This document shows positions 43,605-51,187 of a stretch of 64,000 bases of DNA, piece by piece. Where the stretch lies: contig NZ_JACHNB010000001.1 of NCBI RefSeq assembly GCF_014205225.1, positions 2,232,001 through 2,296,000 of the forward strand, read 5' to 3'. Within the stretch, counting starts at the first letter, position 1. Each line of letters begins with the position of its first letter. The notes under the pieces were generated by a model that searched no databases, was not told where the DNA came from, and saw only the letters and a list, made by a program, of their open reading frames with translations. This stretch comes from Actinoplanes octamycinicus (GTDB lineage: Bacteria > Actinomycetota > Actinomycetes > Mycobacteriales > Micromonosporaceae). Position numbers and translations under genes: made by a program.

Positions 43605-43704
43605 GCAAAACGCCTTGTAACCGGCGAGAAGGTAGTTGATTTTCCGCCGCCGCAAACCCCGCGGCGTCGGAAAATCAGCTGCCTTTTCGCCGGCGGCGTT
43701 TTGC
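43605..43704 (+). repeat. 100-base near-perfect hairpin element
   Basis: The two arms (43605-43653 and 43661-43704) form about 42 base pairs, with one 6-base bulge, one mismatch and three G-U pairs when read as plus-strand RNA. The loop is AAACCCC. It lies 58 bases after the neprosin-like stop. It could be an unusual terminator, a structured RNA or a MITE-like mobile palindrome. Confidence 0.75.
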
Positions 43705-43708
43705 GGGG

Positions 43709-43945
43709 GGGTGTGGCTGGATTCCTCGTGAGGGTTGGGCCGGCGGAGTCTGCGGCGGGGGTGTGGCTAGGTCCCCCGTGAGGGTTGGGCTGGCGGAGTC
43801 TGCGGTGGGGTGTGGCTGGGTCGCTCGTGTGGGTTGGGCCGGTGGGGTCTGCGGCGGGGTGTGGCTGGGTGCCTCGTGTGGGTTGGGCCGGTGGGGTCTG
43901 CGGCGGGGGTGTGGCTGGGTCGCTCGTGAGGGTTGGGCATTGACG
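43709..43945. repeat. 49-50-bp tandem repeats upstream of the sigma factor
   Basis: Units starting GTGTGGCT begin at 43711, 43761, 43810, 43859 and 43909 (periods 50, 49, 49, 50), the last partial. They run up to about 90 bases before the sigma factor start, so they may lie in its promoter region. There are no unique spacers. Confidence 0.93.
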
Positions 43946-44036
43946 TTTTGCGCTTTCGTCGGCTCACGGTGAACCGGTTGCCGTGCCAGGATGTACATCC
44001 GGGTGGCCGGGCGGAACCCGAGGGGAGCTGGCGCCG

Positions 44037-44573
44037 ATGAAGCGACGGGTGAGCCCCGACGAGCAACTGATGACCGCGCTCTACACGGAGCACTACTCCG
44101 TGCTGCTCAATTTCGTCTCGCGATACGTCTCCGATCGGCACAAGGCCGAGGACCTGGTACAGGAGACGCTGTTACGGGCCTGGAAGCACATCGACCACCT
44201 CGACCCGGAACCCGGGCGGACCAGGTCGTACCTGCTCACCATCGCTCGCAACGTGGTGACCAACGCATGGCGGGCGGAACAGCGCCGCCCCCGGCTGGTC
44301 TCCGACGAGACCGCGGTCAACTCCGTGCCGTCGGCGGACAATGTGGATCAGATGGTGGAGGGCTGGCTGGTCGCGGAAGCGCTGGAACGGCTCTCCCCGG
44401 AACACCGGGCGGTGATACAGGCGATGTACTACGAGGGCCAGAGCGTGGCGGACGCGGCCCGGCGGCTCTCCGTACCGGAAGGCACGGTGAAGTCGCGTGC
44501 CTACTACGCGGTGCGCGCGCTCCGCGCCGTTTTCGAGGAGATGGGGATGCTGCGGAGTGGAGGTGCGGCATGA
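44037..44573 (+). CDS. ECF sigma factor (SigL/SigK-like)
   Basis: Extracytoplasmic-function sigma factor of 178 residues. Region 2 includes 'SRYVSDRHKAEDLVQETLLRAW' and 'RSYLLTIARNVVTNAWRAEQ'; region 4 includes 'LERLSPEHRAVIQAMYYEGQ' and the helix-turn-helix 'SVADAARRLSVPEGTVKSRAY'. The ATG at 44037 is preceded by GGGGAG at ten bases. The stop overlaps the anti-sigma start (ATGA), the usual layout for a sigma/anti-sigma pair. Confidence 0.94.
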   Translation: MKRRVSPDEQLMTALYTEHYSVLLNFVSRYVSDRHKAEDLVQETLLRAWKHIDHLDPEPGRTRSYLLTIARNVVTNAWRAEQRRPRLVSDETAVNSVPSADNVDQMVEGWLVAEALERLSPEHRAVIQAMYYEGQSVADAARRLSVPEGTVKSRAYYAVRALRAVFEEMGMLRSGGAA

Positions 44574-45295
44574 GCGATCTCGACGAGCACGACGACCTCC
44601 ACCGGTTGCTGGGTGGCTATCTGCTCGGCGGCCTGGACGAGACGGACACCGACCGGCTGGACGCGCACCTGCACGACTGCGCGGAGTGCCGGGCCGAGCT
44701 GGACCGGCTGGCGCCGGTGCCGGAGATGCTTCAACACCTGCCGGACGCCCGGCAGATGGGTGGTGATCTACCGCCGCTGATGGTCGCCCCGACCGCGCGG
44801 CCGAGTCCGCAGAACATCGAGAACCTGCTCAGCCGGATGCGGGCGGAGAAGACCCGGGAGACCCGGGTCAGCCGGGTGCGGTGGCTGGCCGCCGCGTCGG
44901 TGGCGCTGATCGCCGCCGCCGCGATCGGCTACGGCGTGCTGCGCGACCCCGGCACCCCGGGAGGCCAGCAGCAACAGCCGCCGCCGGTGGCCGCCGCGGT
45001 CACCGCGAACTTCCTGCCGGCCGCCGGCAGCGGGATGGGTGGCCAGGCGACGCTCACCCCGAAGGCGTGGGGCGTGGAGATCGCGCTGAACATGAGCCGG
45101 ATGGAGGGCAAGGCGCCGTTCTTCTGCATGGTCAAGCGGGCGGACGGCACCATGGAGCAGGCCGCGGCCTGGGGCGAGACACCGGAGCACACCGCGAAGG
45201 TGAGCGGCGCCAGCTCGATCAAGGCGACCGACGTGTCGGCCATCGTGATCACCGACAGCGGCGGAAAAGTGCTGGGCACCGCGCAGGTGACGTGA
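44570..45295 (+). CDS. membrane anti-sigma factor with zinc-finger domain
   Basis: A 241-residue protein that should hold the upstream sigma factor inactive. The N-terminal ZAS domain has the His-x3-Cys-x2-Cys pattern in 'DAHLHDCAECRAELD'. A single transmembrane helix lies at about residues 103-122 ('WLAAASVALIAAAAIGYGVL'). The outer C-terminal part is an anti-sigma-K-type beta domain ('LTPKAWGVEIALNMSRMEGK', 'DVSAIVITDSGGKVLGTAQV'). Co-translated with the sigma factor. Confidence 0.92.
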   Translation: MSDLDEHDDLHRLLGGYLLGGLDETDTDRLDAHLHDCAECRAELDRLAPVPEMLQHLPDARQMGGDLPPLMVAPTARPSPQNIENLLSRMRAEKTRETRVSRVRWLAAASVALIAAAAIGYGVLRDPGTPGGQQQQPPPVAAAVTANFLPAAGSGMGGQATLTPKAWGVEIALNMSRMEGKAPFFCMVKRADGTMEQAAAWGETPEHTAKVSGASSIKATDVSAIVITDSGGKVLGTAQVT

Positions 45296-45308
45296 TCGGA
45301 TCGGGGGC

Positions 45309-46355
45309 ATGTCGATCGATCTCGAGATGCCCCCGAAACTCCGCCCCGGCGACCGGGTGGCCGTGCTGTCCCCGTCGTTCGCCGCGCCCGGGCTCTTCCC
45401 GGAGCGGCATGAGCAGGCGTTGCGGCGGGTGCGCGAGGAGCTCGGTCTGGAGCCGGTCGAGTTCCCGACCACCCGGCGGCTCGGCGCCACCCCGGCCGAC
45501 CGGGCCGCCGACCTGACCGCGGCCTACGCCGACCGGTCGATCCGCGCGGTCTTCGCCAGCATCGGCGGCGACGACCAGATCACCGTGCTGCCGCACCTGG
45601 ACCCGGCGGTGTTCCGGGCCGACCCGAAACCGTTCTTCGGCTTCTCCGACAACACCAATCTGCTCAACTGGCTCTGGTTCCACGGGCTGGCCGGCTATCA
45701 CGGCGGCTCGACGATGATGCACCTGGCGCGCGGCGGCGGCGTCCAGCCGGTGCACCTGGCCTCGTTGCGGGCCGCCCTCTTCGACGGCGGTGACCTGGTG
45801 ATCGAGCCGGTCGCCGAGTTCACCGAGGAGGAGACCGACTGGGCGCAGCCGATCTCGCTGACCGAGCCGGCGCGGCCGGTGCCGCACCCGGGCCGGGTCT
45901 GGCACCAGCCGGACCGGGTGGTGACCGGCCGGTCCTGGGGCGGCAACCTGGAGATCCTGCACTGGAACCTGGCGGCGGACCGGTGGCTCCGGCCGGTCGG
46001 CGACTACGCCGGCGGGGTGCTGCTGCTGGAGACCTCGGAGGAGATGCCGCCCGCCGAGGAGGTCTTCCGGATGCTTCGCAACTTCGGCGAGCGCGGCCTG
46101 TTGCGGCAGTTCCCGGCGGTACTGGTCGGCACCGCGAAAGCGACCGTCTTCACCAGCCCGCGCCCGGCCGCCGAGCGGCCGAAGTACCGCGACGAGCAGC
46201 GCGAGGCGATCCTACGGGCGATCGACGCCTACCACCCGGAGGCGATGGTGGTCTTCGGCGTCGACTTCGGACACACCGACCCGCAGTGGGTGCTGCCGTA
46301 CGGCGGCGCCATCACTGTGGACGGACCGGCGCGGACGATCGTCGCGCACTTCTGA
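45309..46355 (+). CDS. S66 family serine peptidase (LD-carboxypeptidase/MccF-like)
   Basis: A 348-residue cytosolic serine peptidase. The Ser-Glu-His triad is visible: S113 in 'FFGFSDNTNLL', E215 in 'WGGNLEILHW' and H322 in 'DFGHTDPQWVLP'. The family contains LD-carboxypeptidases that trim muropeptides and MccF self-immunity enzymes that cleave microcin C-like compounds; this sequence cannot decide. No microcin-like genes are adjacent. It begins 13 bases after the anti-sigma gene and may belong to that operon. Its end overlaps the convergent MFS gene by 44 bases. Confidence 0.93.
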   Translation: MSIDLEMPPKLRPGDRVAVLSPSFAAPGLFPERHEQALRRVREELGLEPVEFPTTRRLGATPADRAADLTAAYADRSIRAVFASIGGDDQITVLPHLDPAVFRADPKPFFGFSDNTNLLNWLWFHGLAGYHGGSTMMHLARGGGVQPVHLASLRAALFDGGDLVIEPVAEFTEEETDWAQPISLTEPARPVPHPGRVWHQPDRVVTGRSWGGNLEILHWNLAADRWLRPVGDYAGGVLLLETSEEMPPAEEVFRMLRNFGERGLLRQFPAVLVGTAKATVFTSPRPAAERPKYRDEQREAILRAIDAYHPEAMVVFGVDFGHTDPQWVLPYGGAITVDGPARTIVAHF

Positions 46356-47790
46356 CCGGCGGCCCGGCCGGGTCGCAGAACCGGTGGTTCGGCACCGGCG
46401 CGGCCGGCCGGCCCGGGATCGTCAGGTACGCCGCGAGCGCCCCGCCCACCAGCAGCCCGGCGCAGATCAGCATGGCGTTCCGGTAGACCGGCTGCAGCTG
46501 GCCGGCCTCGGTCAGCGACCCCGAGCCGAGCCCGGCCGCGAGCGGCAGCACCGCGACCGCGAGCAGGCCGGCCGCCCGGGCCACCGCGTTGTTGACCCCG
46601 GAGGCGATGCCGGCGTGCGCGTCGTCCAGGGCGCCCAGCGCGGTGGCGGTGAGCGGGGCGACCAGCAGCGCCAGCCCGGCGCCGAAGAGCAGCACGCCGG
46701 GCAGCGCCTCGGTCAGGTAGTCGGCGTCCGGCCCGATCCGCGACATGATCAGCAAGGCTGCCGCGCAGACCAGCGGGCCGGCGGTCATCGGCAGGCGCGG
46801 GCCGATCCGCTGGCCGAGCGCGCCGCCCCGGGCGGAGAACAGCAGCATGATCACGGTGACCGGGAGCATGGCCAGGCCGGCGGCCAGCGCCGGGTACCCG
46901 GCGACCACCTGCAGGTTGACCACGACCAGGAAGAACACCCCGCCGTTGGCCGCGTAGACCAGGAAGGTGACCAGGTTGGCGCCGGTGAAGGCGCGGTGCC
47001 GCCAGATCTCCGGCGGCACCATCGGATGACCTGAGCGCAGCTCGGCCAGGACGAAGGCGGCCAGCCCGAGCACCCCGGCGATCAGCGGGACGAGCACCAC
47101 CGGGTGGGCCGCGCCGTGCGCCGGCCAGGCGGTGAAGCCGTAGGTCAGGCCGCCCAGCCCGACCACGCCGGTGACCAGCCCGGTCACGTCGAACCGGCGG
47201 GCCGCCGACGGGTCCCGGGACTCCGGCACGTGCCGGGCGGCGACCCAGAGGACCACCGCGGCCACCGGCACGTTGATCAGGAAGAGGTAGCGCCAGCTGC
47301 CGAGCTCCAGCAGCCAGCCGCCGAGGAACGGGCCGAGCGCGCCGCCCACGCCGCCGAGGCCGGACCAGGCGCCGATGGCCCGGGCCCGGTCATCCGAGGC
47401 GAACGACGCCTCCAGGATGGCGAGGGCGCCCGGGGTGAGCAGCGCGCCGCCGATCCCTTGCAGGACCCGTGCGGCGATCAGCAACTCGATGCTCGGGGCC
47501 AGGCCGCAGAGCAGCGACGCCACGGCGAACCAGGCGATGCCGGCCATGAAGATCCGCTTGCGGCCGTACCGGTCGCCGAGCGAGCCGCCGACCAGGATCA
47601 GCGCGGCCAGCGCCAGGCCGTACCCGTTGATCGTCCACTGCAGACCGGCGGCGGACGCGCCGAGGTCGCGGCCGAGTTCGGGCAGCGCCAGGTTGACCAC
47701 GGTGGCGTCGATGAACGCCAGGCTGGAGCCGAGCACGGTGGCCAGCAGCACCCAGCGGCCGGCGGCCGTGCCGTATCGGACCGGTTCCAT
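46312..47790 (-). CDS. DHA2-family MFS drug exporter
   Basis: A 492-residue exporter of 14 helices. 'SSLAFIDATVVNLALPELG' is the DHA2 motif D1, 'GGSLGDRYGRKRIFM' motif A and 'SGLGGVGGALGPFLGGWLLE' motif C. The last residues are polar ('RRSSAPVRPQ'). It is read against the S66 gene and its final 44 bases are shared with that gene on the opposite strand. No regulator is adjacent; the substrate is unknown. Confidence 0.93.
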   Translation of the reverse strand: MEPVRYGTAAGRWVLLATVLGSSLAFIDATVVNLALPELGRDLGASAAGLQWTINGYGLALAALILVGGSLGDRYGRKRIFMAGIAWFAVASLLCGLAPSIELLIAARVLQGIGGALLTPGALAILEASFASDDRARAIGAWSGLGGVGGALGPFLGGWLLELGSWRYLFLINVPVAAVVLWVAARHVPESRDPSAARRFDVTGLVTGVVGLGGLTYGFTAWPAHGAAHPVVLVPLIAGVLGLAAFVLAELRSGHPMVPPEIWRHRAFTGANLVTFLVYAANGGVFFLVVVNLQVVAGYPALAAGLAMLPVTVIMLLFSARGGALGQRIGPRLPMTAGPLVCAAALLIMSRIGPDADYLTEALPGVLLFGAGLALLVAPLTATALGALDDAHAGIASGVNNAVARAAGLLAVAVLPLAAGLGSGSLTEAGQLQPVYRNAMLICAGLLVGGALAAYLTIPGRPAAPVPNHRFCDPAGPPVRSARRSSAPVRPQ

Positions 47791-47827
47791 GGCGCGACCC
47801 TACGCCGCGACCGGACCCGATCAAGCG

Positions 47828-48310
47828 TCAGGCGATGTGCCGGACGTGGATCCCGGCGTGCCGGGTGACCGGCGGCGGCACCGCGCGCCGGGCGGCGGCC
47901 AGCGCGGCCCGGGACGCCGCGGCCGAGCGGATCGCCCCGGTCACCGGGCGGCGCAGCAGGTCGCCGAGGCGGCTGGTCAGCTCGTCCCGGGTGAACGGTT
48001 TGGGCAGGTAGTCGTCGGCGCCGGCGTGCAGGGCGGCGGTCACCTGGCTGCGGTGCACGTCCGCGCTGACCACCATGATCGGCAGCGCCTCCAGGGCGGG
48101 GTCGCTGCGGATCCGGGCGCACAGTTCGATACCCGACAGGCCGGGCATCCGGACGTCGATCAGGGCCGCGTCGATGCCGCCGGAGGCGAGCGCGTCCAGG
48201 GCCCCGGGGGCGTCGGTGGCGGTCACCACCCGGTAACCGGTCCGGCTCAGGGCGAGCGTGAGGAGGTCGCGATGGTCGGCCTCGTCGTCGGCGATCAGTA
48301 CGGTGTACAC
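47828..48310 (-). CDS. single-domain response regulator
   Basis: A 160-residue protein with one receiver domain: acidic pocket 'LIADDEADHRDLL', phospho-acceptor aspartate in 'AALIDVRMPGLSG', Thr/Ser switch in 'IMVVSADVHRSQV' and the lysine in 'DDYLPKPFTRDEL'. After residue 122 comes a basic, Ala/Arg-rich tail of about 38 residues rather than a DNA-binding domain. There is no neighbouring kinase. The start is GTG at 48310. Confidence 0.9.
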   Translation of the reverse strand: MYTVLIADDEADHRDLLTLALSRTGYRVVTATDAPGALDALASGGIDAALIDVRMPGLSGIELCARIRSDPALEALPIMVVSADVHRSQVTAALHAGADDYLPKPFTRDELTSRLGDLLRRPVTGAIRSAAASRAALAAARRAVPPPVTRHAGIHVRHIA

Positions 48311-48376
48311 GCGGACCTCCTAGCGGACAGACGTGCCCTCTCCTCTTCGGCCCGGGGCTGGAACCACTGAGCCGTT

Positions 48377-48898
48377 GTGGGTTTGAATCGGCGAGTGATC
48401 AGAGTGGCGCGTGAGACCGAGATCCCGGACATGCAGCGGATCGAGGTGGAGGCCGGGCGGATGTTCCTGGCGGTGCGGATGGACCGGGTCGCCGGGGACG
48501 ATCCGCTTCCGGTCGCGGAGCTGCGGGACTACGTGCGGGACGGGCGGGCCTGGGTGGCCGTGGACGACGCCGGCCGGCCGGTGGCCTACGCCCTGGCCCG
48601 GTGGGTGGACGGGCTGGCGCACGTCGAGCAGGTCTCGGTGCACCCGGCGGCGGCCGGTCGCCGGCTCGGCGCCGCGCTGATCGAGCGGGTGGCCGACTGG
48701 GGGCGCGAGCGCGGCGCGGCGGCGCTCACCCTCACCACGTTCGCCGAGGTGGCGTGGAACGCGCCGTACTACGAGCGGCTCGGTTTCCAGCGGCTGCCGG
48801 ACGCCGGGCTGACCCCCGGGCTGCGCGCGATCCGGGCCGAGGAGGCCGCCCATGGTCTGGACGAGTGGCCGCGTCTGGCCATGCGCCGGGCCCTGTGA
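48377..48898 (+). CDS. GNAT acetyltransferase
   Basis: A 173-residue acetyl-CoA-dependent N-acetyltransferase. The acetyl-CoA loop is 'VEQVSVHPAAAGRRLGAALI' (Q/RxxGxG/A form), and 'WNAPYYERLGFQRLPDAGL' is the conserved C-terminal signature with the Tyr acid. The substrate is unknown. The start is GTG 48377; a GTG at 48395 fits the family start ('VIRVARETEIPDM') and is an alternative. It lies about 1 kb from the pseudaminic-type operon but on the opposite strand, so a PseH role is not supported. Confidence 0.88.
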   Translation: MGLNRRVIRVARETEIPDMQRIEVEAGRMFLAVRMDRVAGDDPLPVAELRDYVRDGRAWVAVDDAGRPVAYALARWVDGLAHVEQVSVHPAAAGRRLGAALIERVADWGRERGAAALTLTTFAEVAWNAPYYERLGFQRLPDAGLTPGLRAIRAEEAAHGLDEWPRLAMRRAL

Positions 48899-48905
48899 GG
48901 CGACA

Positions 48906-48911
48906 TAGGGT
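48906..48911 (+). promoter_or_regulatory. -10 box of a leaderless promoter
   Basis: TAGGGT ends six bases before the ATG at 48918, supporting that ATG rather than the GTG at 48915. Confidence 0.5.
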
Positions 48912-48917
48912 GGGGTG

Positions 48918-49937
48918 ATGCGAGCTGCCGTCTTCGCCGAGCCCGGTCCCGCCGCCACCGTCCTGGAGATCGCCGAGCGCGCGTTGCCGACGGCCGGCGC
49001 GGGGCAGGTGCGGGTCCGGATCGTGCTCTCCGCGGTGAACCCGACCGACACCGGCACCCGGGCCGGCCGCGGCGTGCAGGACGGCGTGGCGCCACCCCGG
49101 GTGCCGAACCAGGACGGCGCCGGCGTGGTCGACGCGCTCGGCGAGGGTGTCACCGGTCTGGAGCCGGGCGACCGGGTCTGGGTCTGGGACGCCGGTTACG
49201 GACGGGCGAACGGCACCGCGCAGGAATATCTGGTGCTGCCCCGCCACCAGGTGGTCCGGATGCGCGACGACGTCCCGTTCGAGGTCGGCGCCGCGCTGGG
49301 CATCCCGGCGCTCACCGCGCACCGCTGCCTGACCGTGGCCGCGGACGGCCCGGCCCGGCTGGCCCCGGGCGCGCTGACCGGGCGCACGGTGCTGGTCGCG
49401 GGCGGCGCCGGCGCGGTCGGCAACGCCACGATCCAGCTGGCCAAGTGGGCCGGCGCCACCGTGCCGACCACGGTGAGCAGCAAGGAGAAAGCGGTGCTGG
49501 CGGCCGCCGCCGGAGCCGACGCGGTGATCGACTACCGGGAGGAGGACGTGGTCGCCCGGGTCCGCGAGCTGAGCCCCACCGGTCCGCAGCTGATCGTCGA
49601 GGTGAGCACCGAGAACCTGGACACCGACCTGGACGTGATCGCCCCCGGCGGCACCATCGCGATCTACGTGGCCGGGCGGGTCGTGGTGCCCAGCTTCACG
49701 GCGATGCTGAAGAACGTCAGCTTGGACTTCGTGCTGACCTACACGACCCGGCCGGAGGAGAAGGCGCACGCGGTGGCCGCGGTCGCCGAGGCGGTGAACG
49801 CGGGCGCGTTCCGGGTCGGCGAGGAGCACGGCCTGCCGATCGTCCGGTTCCCGTTCGACCGGGTGGCCGAGGCGCACGAGGCGGTCGAGAACCACGTCGT
49901 GGGCAAGGTCGTCATCGAGGTGACCGCGCCACGCTGA
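48918..49937 (+). CDS. NADPH:quinone reductase-like zinc-independent oxidoreductase
   Basis: A 339-residue medium-chain dehydrogenase/reductase of the quinone reductase branch. The N-terminal GroES-like part has 'LSAVNPTDTGTRAG' and 'VPNQDGAGVVDALGEGV'; the Rossmann part has 'VLVAGGAGAVGNATIQLAKW', the NADPH-binding glycine motif. Structural and catalytic zinc cysteines are missing, as in zinc-independent members. The physiological electron acceptor is unknown. The end overlaps the convergent pseG-like gene by 26 bases. Confidence 0.93.
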   Translation: MRAAVFAEPGPAATVLEIAERALPTAGAGQVRVRIVLSAVNPTDTGTRAGRGVQDGVAPPRVPNQDGAGVVDALGEGVTGLEPGDRVWVWDAGYGRANGTAQEYLVLPRHQVVRMRDDVPFEVGAALGIPALTAHRCLTVAADGPARLAPGALTGRTVLVAGGAGAVGNATIQLAKWAGATVPTTVSSKEKAVLAAAAGADAVIDYREEDVVARVRELSPTGPQLIVEVSTENLDTDLDVIAPGGTIAIYVAGRVVVPSFTAMLKNVSLDFVLTYTTRPEEKAHAVAAVAEAVNAGAFRVGEEHGLPIVRFPFDRVAEAHEAVENHVVGKVVIEVTAPR

Positions 49938-50922
49938 GCAGGGCGCCGGCCACCCGTTCCACGCCGCGGCCGTCGACCGCGGCCCAGCCGGCCACGGCCA
50001 GCGCGGTGCGTGCCGCCGGGTCGGTGAGCAGCGTGCGCAGCACGTCGACGGCGGTGACGTCGAAGGCGCCCAGCCGGCCCAGTCCGGCGGCGTAGCCACG
50101 GGCGACCGTCCGGTCGTACCCGAGGATCTGGTTGTCGACCACCCAGACCAGCGCCGCGGCCCGGCCCAGGCAGAGCAGCTCCCAGGTCGACGTGCCGCTG
50201 GCGCTGACCACCAGGTCGGCGCCGGCCAGCAGCTTGGGCAGGTGGTCGGTGGGCGCGATGATCTCGAACCGCTGCCCCGGGCCGGCCGGGACGGCTTCCA
50301 GCTCGGCGCGCAGGCTGTCGTCGGCCGCGACCACGGTGGCGTCGAAGGGCACGCCGGTGTCCGCGAGGAGTCGCGCGACCGGCGGCGCGGCACGGTAGGC
50401 GTCGGTCCCACCGAAGAACGCGACGACCTTCGGCGTACGCACGGAGCCGTGCACCGGAGCCGCAACCGGGCGCAACTGCCGCACCGCCGACCGCAGCAAC
50501 GCGTAGTCCAGCCCGGTCAGCAGCCGCCCGTCCGCGGCCAGCGCGGTGTCCAGGTTCTGGTCGACGTAGATGTCGGCGCTCTGCCCGCGGGTGGCGCCGT
50601 CCACGATCGCCAGGACCGGGACGCCGGCCGCCCGGACCGCCGCGGTGTGCTGCGGCGGCAGCGTGTAGGAGTCCACCACCAGCGCGCCCAGGCCGAGCCG
50701 CCGGGTGGCGGCGACCAGGCCCACCTCGTCGTAGGGCGCCGGGTGCCAGGGCAGCCCGCGCTGGTCGAGCTGTGCCTCGGCCCAGGCCACGCCGCCCAGG
50801 TCGGCGAGGAAGTGCACGTCCACGCCGCGCGCGGTCAGCTCCTCGGCCAGCGCCACGCACCGCACCAGATGCCCGACCCCGGTGCGCGGTCCGGCGTCGC
50901 AGCGGATCCCGATCGCCATCAT
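49912..50922 (-). CDS. pseG: PseG-like UDP-sugar hydrolase
   Basis: Resembles UDP-2,4-diacetamido-2,4,6-trideoxy-beta-L-altropyranose hydrolase, which removes UDP in pseudaminic acid synthesis. The 336-residue GT-B-like protein begins 'MAIGIRCDAGPRTGVGHLVR' (the G-x-GH nucleotide loop with the catalytic-type His), and has 'VVAFFGGTDAYRAAP' and 'ADLVVSASGTSTWELLCLGR' of the UDP-binding half. Two ATGs (50922 and 50919) can start it. It is the last gene of the operon and is separated from the cytidylyltransferase gene by an 89-base repeat array. Confidence 0.85.
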   Translation of the reverse strand: MMAIGIRCDAGPRTGVGHLVRCVALAEELTARGVDVHFLADLGGVAWAEAQLDQRGLPWHPAPYDEVGLVAATRRLGLGALVVDSYTLPPQHTAAVRAAGVPVLAIVDGATRGQSADIYVDQNLDTALAADGRLLTGLDYALLRSAVRQLRPVAAPVHGSVRTPKVVAFFGGTDAYRAAPPVARLLADTGVPFDATVVAADDSLRAELEAVPAGPGQRFEIIAPTDHLPKLLAGADLVVSASGTSTWELLCLGRAAALVWVVDNQILGYDRTVARGYAAGLGRLGAFDVTAVDVLRTLLTDPAARTALAVAGWAAVDGRGVERVAGALLSVARSPR

Positions 50923-51187
50923 GCGGTGCCTGCCTTGGCATGCTCTCCCGGCCCTCGCCCGCGAGGTCGGCCGGAGGGTGACGGTGGCTGCCGCCCGGTG
51001 CAGTCGATCATGCGGTGCCTGCCTTGGCATGCTCTCCTGGCTCTCGCCCGCGAGGTTGGCCGGAGGGTGACGGTGGCTGCCGCTCGGTGCAGTCGATCAT
51101 GCGGTGCCTGCCTTGGCATGCTCTCCCGGCCCTCGCCTGCGAGGTTCGCCGGAGGGTGACGGTGGCTGCCGCTCGGTGCAGTCGATC
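50921..51187. repeat. three exact-length 89-bp tandem repeats
   Basis: Units begin at 50921, 51010 and 51099 and end at 51187 (3 x 89). They differ by only a few bases. Each contains a CCTCGC-N2-GCGAGG hairpin and a GCATGC palindrome and ends in TCGATC. The array boundary coincides with the stop of the cytidylyltransferase gene and the start of pseG. Confidence 0.96.

Noticed and set aside
43709..43945. CRISPR array
   Set aside because: The 49-50-base units have no spacers between them and vary internally.
45309..46355. MccF-type self-immunity gene of a microcin C-like cluster
   Set aside because: The S66 triad fits, but no MccB-like adenylating enzyme or short precursor gene is adjacent.
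48377..48898. The GNAT gene as the missing PseH
   Set aside because: It is on the opposite strand, separated by another gene, and shows no feature that would set it apart from general GNAT enzymes.
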